Below, piece after piece: positions 58,326 through 64,000 of a DNA stretch of 64,000 bases (within the stretch, counting starts at the first letter, position 1; each line of letters starts with the position of its first letter). The position numbers and the translations under genes were made by a program. Source of the stretch: Manduca sexta (taxonomy: Eukaryota > Arthropoda > Insecta > Lepidoptera > Sphingidae); contig NC_051116.1 in NCBI RefSeq assembly GCF_014839805.1, positions 7,297,556 through 7,361,555 on the forward strand, written 5' to 3'. Under the pieces are notes generated by a model, which was not told the DNA's origin, ran no database searches, and was given only the letters and a program-made list of their open reading frames with translations.

Positions 58326-58762
58326 TCTTTCTAACTTACGCAGCGTTATAGCCGGTGACGTCACAATTTGCTGTTACGGTTTTTGACAGCTGCCCCATTT
58401 TACCAAATTCAACGTTTTAACTTGTTAATTATTACATGAATCTTGATTTTTTTTTATTATTTTTCTGTTACATTTTGGCTGAATTTATGATAAATGTATT
58501 TAAAAAAAGAAACTATCCTTTTGTCAATACGAAACGTGAGTTTCTTTATATAAACACATTTGCGCAAAATGGACGATATAATCGGCCTCCAAATTACGGG
58601 AAGGATATACTTTACGAATTGCAGCGGACATAATGCTGCCTCTGCCTAACCATTCAGCGATGAATACGTGAGGATTATTTATAGATAAATACATTCCTCT
58701 CTCCTTGAGAATAAAGGCGAGTTTTGTATATAACTACTAATTAACTGTTTTCTTTGTTACAG

Positions 58763-58832
58763 GTATATATCTTACGGAAGTGGCCGACATTTATGACTCA
58801 TAATGTCACCAAAGAACATATTACAATGTATT
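58763..58832 (+). other. candidate 70-nt internal exon
   Basis: A branch-point-like actaattaac, a pyrimidine tract (gttttctttg) and ttacag precede the exon, with AG at 58761-58762. It ends at att|gtaagt (GT at 58833). Only the frame entered in phase 0 is open throughout, giving VYILRKWPTFMTHNVTKEHI then TMY and leaving in phase 1. Entered in phase 1, as from 29671, it reads IYLTEVADIYDS then stop. It could be an exon of the same gene after a missing intermediate exon, an alternative first exon (ATG in the phase-0 frame) or a non-coding RNA exon. No family was recognised. Splice signals are good but coding evidence is thin. Confidence 0.3.
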
Positions 58833-59231
58833 GTAAGTAAACAAATAATGAAATAGTGAAGTGTTTGTAACGGTTTCGAGAAGTTACCTCTTGACTACAT
58901 GTTATAGAAATTTCAACCTTATGCTTATAGAAATAACGGTCAAAATCTGTCGTCAAATTTTTGCCAATTAAACCACAACTTTTCTATTAAAATGTTGCTG
59001 TTTACAAAATTGCACCCCTATAATTTTGCGCGTTACTAAAATGATGCGTAAGCCTTTGTGTTAGGGTTCAAAATTACATATTCGCAAATATTAATTGTTA
59101 TAGGAAATGAGTATTTCCGACACGTGTCAATAAGTGCTATTATATCTTAACGCTATATCGGTGATGTATAGGGGATGTTGTATTTGATACCCGTAGCTTA
59201 TATAATTGGCATTATTATAATTGAATTCTAA

Positions 59232-59300
59232 CAAAGCAATCGCGGGAAACCAACGAGGATTTGGGTTCGATTCCCCGGTCCAATAAACACTGACTATTGT
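59232..59300 (+). repeat. tRNA-like SINE head fragment
   Basis: ggatttgggttcgattcccc and ggtc form a good B box with no companion tRNA fold. Confidence 0.4.
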
Positions 59301-59467
59301 CATCATAATTAATTACAAGATCGAAGTTAGCTTGGTTAACTGACTGTTTTAGTTATATCCATGCCTTTGACACAAGACTGAGGTTAGTTACAAGTGGGTT
59401 AAGTTTATTCGCTTTAATAGTCTAAGAAATCTTTAGAATTTTGGATAACCCAGATGTGAGAGCATTT

Positions 59468-59682
59468 TCTAAAATTATGTGTGAATTATCGCTTGCTTTA
59501 ATGGTGAAGGAAAACATCGTGAGGAAACCTGCAAACCTGAAAAGTTCTCTATAGGAATTTTGAGGGTGTGTGAAGTCTACCAATCCGTTCTAGGCCAGCG
59601 TGGTGGACTAGAGCCTAATCCCTCTCACTAGTAGAGGAGGCCCGTGCAGAGTGACAGTATATAATACAGGGCTGATATTATT
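59468..59682 (+). mobile_element. SINE group A, 5'-truncated
   Basis: attatgtgtgaattatcgct to agggctgatattattt; little diverged. Confidence 0.87.
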
Positions 59683-60086
59683 TATTAAACTATGAACTCA
59701 TGTCCCCTGCCTACCCTCCGCGAGTTATAAACCGTATGTAAAACTATTTGTCCGTCTGTACAAGTCAGGAACGCGGAACTAACTGTTCAATAGACTTCAT
59801 TGGACTTGATTTGCTATTTATAATGGCGGCGGACACTGTGGGAACTTGGGCGTTACGGTTAACGTTCAAAAATAACCATAACGGTATTAGTTATAGTTAT
59901 TTTTGCTCGTTATAGTTCCATTATTTTTGGTAATATATGTTCTTTTTTTGAATTTAGTTTGAAAAATTGAATTCGCTGCAATTGGTGTTAAGCGACAGAA
60001 GCATGAGATGAAAGCTTCCTTGACGGTCGGCAGAAATATAACTGCCTGCTATATTGCTTATATCTTAATTCCTTCCTAGTAGAATT

Positions 60087-60222
60087 TCAGTCACGGCGGC
60101 TAATCTCAACGGCGATCAGGCACGCAGGAGATATTATAAAGCATAAGTGTGTGCAATACACAAGCACTCTCTGTTCCTTCTCATAATCCGGTGAGACAGC
60201 AATCCTTGATCGGAGAGAGATC
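60087..60222 (-). mobile_element. SINE group B fragment
   Basis: Reversed: cggcggctaatctcaacggc, gagatattataaagcataag, ccggtgagacagcaatcc. Confidence 0.72.
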
Positions 60223-60398
60223 TTCTATCTTACGAATGTTATAAATGCGAAAGTTTAAAAATTATTAGATGATTGTTGGAAGTGAATACAGAAATAGCTC
60301 ATCGGAATTAAATAAACTTTCTCACACGGACATGTCCTTAAAGCTATTTTTAGATAAAATTTCACACACGAATACGCCGTGTCATTAACACAGGCTAG

Positions 60399-60465
60399 AA
60401 GAGGCTAGGCTGTAGAGGAGGCCCGTGCTCAGCAGTGGGCAAGTATATAATACAGGGCTGATATT
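60399..60465 (+). mobile_element. SINE group A, extreme 5' truncation with 11-bp TSD
   Basis: Only the last ~55 bp of the SINE (gtagaggaggcccgtgctca ... gggctgatatt). acacaggctag flanks it at 60388-60398 and 60466-60476, showing a true, very short insertion. Confidence 0.8.
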
Positions 60466-60994
60466 ACACAGGCTAGGTACAAAGTATGATGAGTCAAACA
60501 AGCGATTTATTGTCACTGTAATGCTTAGATGATCGTTAGCAATGATTTGCTCAACAGTTTGCGTGGAACATTTAAATGGCGACCGCACGCATTCGTTTGC
60601 TATGCTAATACTGTACGCTGCGCATTGTAATTGATGGAGACATTCTTAGTGCGGCTAGTCTTTAAAAGTATACTTACTTGATCAAGTTAGTACGTAAATG
60701 ATGGGCAAAGTGGCTATACGTGAGCTCTATAGTTTTGTTTAAGCTTCGGTTTAATCTAATAGTTTTATGTGTAAAATAATAAATAATTTTAGGAGATACA
60801 ATCATGACATAGATTTTATTAAAGAAGAATGACAATCATTTTTTATATTCCATTTTTATAAAATAATATATTTCGTAATTCGATGACAAGCAGCCAGTAC
60901 GTCAGTTTCGATTTAAAAAGTTTTTATTCATATTATGGCTGCAACAAGTTTGTCTAACTTAATTACGTCCAATTACTTGATAGGTGTGCGCATT

Positions 60995-61165
60995 TTTTTG
61001 TATTATACGGGGGTGGTAAAATGACCCCACTGTACCCCACTAAGTGGACAGACTTCTCGACCGTCAACACAATTCCCAATCGTCTCCCAATGATCCCGGA
61101 ACGCGACACACGTTGGCCACTATGGCGGGTTTTAACACCTTGTGTATTGTGGTCGCAGCAAAATC
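60995..61165 (-). mobile_element. LINE-tail-like retroposon (group F)
   Basis: Reversed: cgaccgtcaacacaattccc, gatcccggaacgcgacacac, ggttttaacaccttgtgtat. Confidence 0.6.
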
Positions 61166-61179
61166 TATCGTCATTTACT

Positions 61180-62530
61180 GCATACATTTACGTCTAAGCA
61201 ATATACTTACTTGAATAGACGTCTTTTCTATTTTCAATAACTCAAACAACCAATGAAAGAAAAATATTATCGAACACATTTAAATTTTTCATACAATCAG
61301 ACGATAACGCTAATTATAACCGCACGCGCGAATAACAAATACTAGTTATTGTAGTGCGTGAAATTAACGTAATTATGATATGTGTTTCGTAACTTTGCAT
61401 GCTGGAAAGTTATCGTGATTCACGCGTGACACATCAGCTGTTTGTAGATTCATCTCAGGTTTACTTGTGTGACTCGGGATGCCGCGGTGAATTAAATAGG
61501 TTAATTGACTAAAATAACACGTTATTCAAACAACGAGTAACGAGAAAGCGTTATTGAGGTTTTATTGTTTTTGGGGAAAGGTATTTATGTTAAGTACGAT
61601 TAATGGACTGGCTGGTATTAAAAAGAAGTTTTATAAAATTCGAATAAAGAATGTTTTGTTCAGTTTGTTTCTGCAACAAATAAAGTTAAACAAAAGAGTG
61701 AAATAAATCTAAATGTAATTCTAATGCAAAAATGCTGTCCACTTAAAATAATACAGGTAACAAATAAAAACCAAACAATACTTTTTGAATGAATGACGTT
61801 TTGAATGCACTCGGCAAGTCGCGCCGTGTCGGCCATATTTAATTTCGGGGCGCGCGTTTTTGTTCAAACGTCAAACGATTTATGGTCAACTTCCGACTTT
61901 TTAAATTTAGTTTTACACCTTTTTTATTTTTCACGACCGTGTTCTGGCCACTTCGAGAATTACTAGCTCTGGCTACGTAGCTTATATATTTCAATCTCTT
62001 TGTTCATGACCTTTGGCAGTGTATCCGGCGGACTTAATTAAAAAAAGAACAATGTATTTTAAGACTGTTAATAATTTTGGCGACCATTACGCGATTGTTT
62101 TCGCCACAAGTCTTATCATTTACTCTTATCAATGTTAAAAAGCCAAGATAAATAAAATAATAAATTACCAGATCATTTAGCTGAAATATAGTAGAATTTT
62201 CTGGATTATTCTCTAAATGAAATATCGTTTTTTAAACAATTTATAAAAACGTTATTTCAGGTGTTGGTCTACATATTTTTTCTTTTTTGATTCTGATAAC
62301 CATTTCATCTTAACTGAATTGAAAAACGTGCCTATTAGATGTTTATGAAAAAGTCATGGTACCAATTAGGTGTTAATGGATAAGTTATTGTCCGAATACA
62401 TTAATTGCATCCATTGTTATAAAGGCGATTACGTGCCAAATATCCCGGTTTTCTCCTCTCCCTAATCTTCAGAAACAAAATACTCAGTGCTCAGCAATGG
62501 GACAGTACAATTTAGACCTTGCAAATAAGA
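61180..62530. other. repeat-poor stretch, no gene seen
   Basis: No recognised element. 61810-61890 is CpG-rich (aagtcgcgccgtgtcggcca, ggggcgcgcg). Confidence 0.4.
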
Positions 62531-62535
62531 TCAGT

Positions 62536-62728
62536 GGGCCCTATACCGTCTATAGGGGCAAATCCGCCTAATTGCAATTACGGGCTTTCTATTCGAAGGA
62601 TAACTTCGATAGCCGTATAGGTAAGAGAGTTACTCCCCTATTTATCTATACGGCTATAAAAGCTGTTCTTCGATTAGAACGCCTGTGATTGCAAAAAGAC
62701 GGATATACTCGTAGACGGAATAGGGCCC
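62536..62728. repeat. foldback hairpin element (group M), best copy
   Basis: 193 bp, nearly all in two complementary arms: gggccctataccgtctatag at the left faces the complement of gggccctattccgtctacga at the right. The pairing continues through ttgcaat, tcgaag and atagccgtata to a short central loop near 62625. No coding frame. Transcribed, it would form a long imperfect hairpin. Confidence 0.8.
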
Positions 62729-62941
62729 TTTAATGTTACATTATGTTGGCTAAAAGAATAAGCGGCCCACCCACACTGGACCACCAAGCTTAATACTAAA
62801 ATACTCAAATAAAGAATAAATATGTTGAATGTTCATATCAGTGTGCCTCGCAATAAATTTTGGTCATCATATCCCCAATAAAATTCACTGATAAATGGGT
62901 TTTGCTCTATGATTATTCTGTATTAACCCGTGAGGTAGCTG

Positions 62942-63061
62942 AATGTTTGCCGGCAAACATTGACAGCTACGCGTGTGACGGAAAAATAACCTTATTATGT
63001 AGTATATATGTAGTATATAAGGTTATAATCCCGTGACACACGCAAATGTCATGTAGCTGTC
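62942..63061. repeat. palindrome and inverted repeat cluster
   Basis: A perfect 20-bp palindrome (aatgtttgcc and its complement) at 62942-62961 is followed by gacagctac...gcgtgtgacgg...ataaccttat. That sequence is mirrored by ataaggttat...cccgtgacacacgc...gtagctgtc up to 63061. Looks like an old small foldback element. Confidence 0.65.
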
Positions 63062-63103
63062 TTGGCTCGCCGGCGATTCACGAGAGACCAAGAGTTAACG
63101 CGT

Positions 63104-63186
63104 ATCGATTCACTATTCATAGTATGACAATCGATCTTTTAACAATCGATTCGGTCGCGCTCTGTCGGTCGGTTCCGATGATCGAT
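63104..63186. promoter_or_regulatory. ATCGAT cluster
   Basis: Four ATCGAT sites at 63104, 63130, 63145 and 63181, around a CpG-containing gtcgcgctctgtcggtcggt. The first is tATCGATt, close to the DREF motif TATCGATA. Possible regulatory element; no exon seen nearby. Confidence 0.25.
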
Positions 63187-63280
63187 CAACGCGTTTTGAT
63201 AATTTACATATTCATTGGAGATTAGTTATGCTAGCGGGTTTTTCGTTTGTAGGTTATAAAAAATAGCTGGCTGGCGTAGC

Positions 63281-63430
63281 AATTTCGGTTGATGAGACAT
63301 TCTAATTTTAAATTTCAAAACAAGATTCTTGCCTGTTGTCTAATAAAAAGTGTTTTAAATTTCGGTTGATGAGGCATTCGAAGTTCAAATTTTTAAGGTT
63401 TAAAATAGAATCTTGGTTTTTATGTAGTAA
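63281..63430 (+). repeat. two-copy tandem duplication, 77-bp spacing
   Basis: aatttcggttgatgag(a/g)cattc begins at 63281 and 63358, each followed by a related A-rich segment and (a)gattcttg/gaatcttgg. Confidence 0.7.
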
Positions 63431-63892
63431 AAACTGTGCCATTGTATTCTTCCTCTATCTTCCCTTATTATATTGTAATGTGCGATCGGTGCAGCTTTTT
63501 ATAACAAATTTTGTAGATAATTTATTTTAGTTCCTTACTCTGTCTCACATCAGCCAACTATGGGAGTTGCAGATAAATTAAAAAAAACCTTAACTTATGA
63601 GAGCGGGGAATCGACTCCAGGACCATCCATTCCTATGTAAAAAGCCACTAGTTAACGTGGCAAGAGTAACTACCGACAATAAACCAATGATTTACTGAAA
63701 CCATAATTTTGCTTTTAGGTTGCAGTTTTATATCGAATGGCGTACAGCCAAATGTAAAATAGGTGACGTAAAACTTGTTTTCGACGGATTTCCGTTGATT
63801 ACCGATTAGTAATTAGTAATTACGGAATCTGATGTAATTAATTAGGCGGTGTAGGTGTTAGACGTAATTCAATTCACGTATACTTTAGTAAG

Positions 63893-64000
63893 ATTGGGTT
63901 TTCTGCCCAATATCAGCTCAGAGCCTTTTATTATGGGACTGAATATACACGTTGAAAATTATATGCACTAGTTGCGCCTCTGACTACCCCTTCGGATAAA
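63893..64000 (+). mobile_element. SINE group C, runs off the window
   Basis: ttgggttttctgcccaatat, cagctcagagccttttatta, gcgcctctgactaccccttc; related to 12995-13230. Confidence 0.5.

Noticed and set aside
1..64000. CRISPR array, operon or prokaryotic system
   Set aside because: No spaced direct repeats of CRISPR type, no polycistronic coding; sequence is plainly eukaryotic.
1..64000. Endogenous viral insertion
   Set aside because: No recognisable viral structural or polymerase frame was seen; the only RT-type sequences are Penelope- and LINE-like.

Overview
The window looks like intron-rich, gene-poor nuclear DNA from a moth or butterfly (Lepidoptera). The sequence is AT-rich and has no bacterial-style gene organisation. 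It is crowded with interspersed repeats typical of lepidopteran genomes: tRNA-derived SINEs, LINE 3' ends, degenerate '(g)cccgcg' type retroposon fragments, MITEs and a Penelope-like element (PLE). Family assignments rest on recognition and on copies compared within the window; no database was searched.

Host gene content is very low. The one well-supported host exon is 29484-29671 on the + strand. It has a good branch point and acceptor, a 5' leader with an in-frame stop, an ATG at 29611, a clear signal peptide (MELRRLAFLFFVVGLASQCT) and a CAG|GTAAGT donor. It is most likely the first coding exon of a secreted or membrane protein whose other coding exons lie beyond the window. A plausible promoter and non-coding first exon sit about 13.4 kb upstream (15730-16040). 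Weaker candidates are a 70-nt exon at 58763-58832 (+) and a 100-codon minus-strand ORF at 33702-34004 whose stop overlaps AATAAA. Most of the window can be read as intron 1 (16041-29483) and the beginning of a very long intron 2 (29672 onward).

Mobile DNA dominates. The centrepiece is a PLE at 47091-48975: two 869-nt arms in head-to-head inverted orientation, flanked by a 15-bp target-site duplication. Its right half is an open frame for the end of the reverse transcriptase plus a GIY-YIG endonuclease. Five further PLE remnants (4.2, 13.4, 28.2, 30.6 and 55.8 kb) occur, and four of them show the same inverted layout. Their tails carry a short module resembling a degenerate hammerhead ribozyme. 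About eighteen copies or fragments of one tRNA-derived SINE are present, along with two other SINE groups, several LINE-tail families, a foldback hairpin family (36.9, 51.2, 62.5 kb), a MITE at 9.86-10.16 kb, and several tandem repeats (39.2-39.7 kb with a ~96-bp unit; 46.27-46.41 kb with a 31-bp unit).

Region by region: 0-15.6 kb is repeat-rich upstream sequence; 15.7-16.0 kb is the candidate promoter and leader; 16-29.5 kb is repeat-poor intron; 29.5-29.7 kb is the coding exon; 30-56.9 kb is dense in repeats with the PLE; 57-64 kb is relatively repeat-poor, with a foldback element, palindromes and an ATCGAT cluster.
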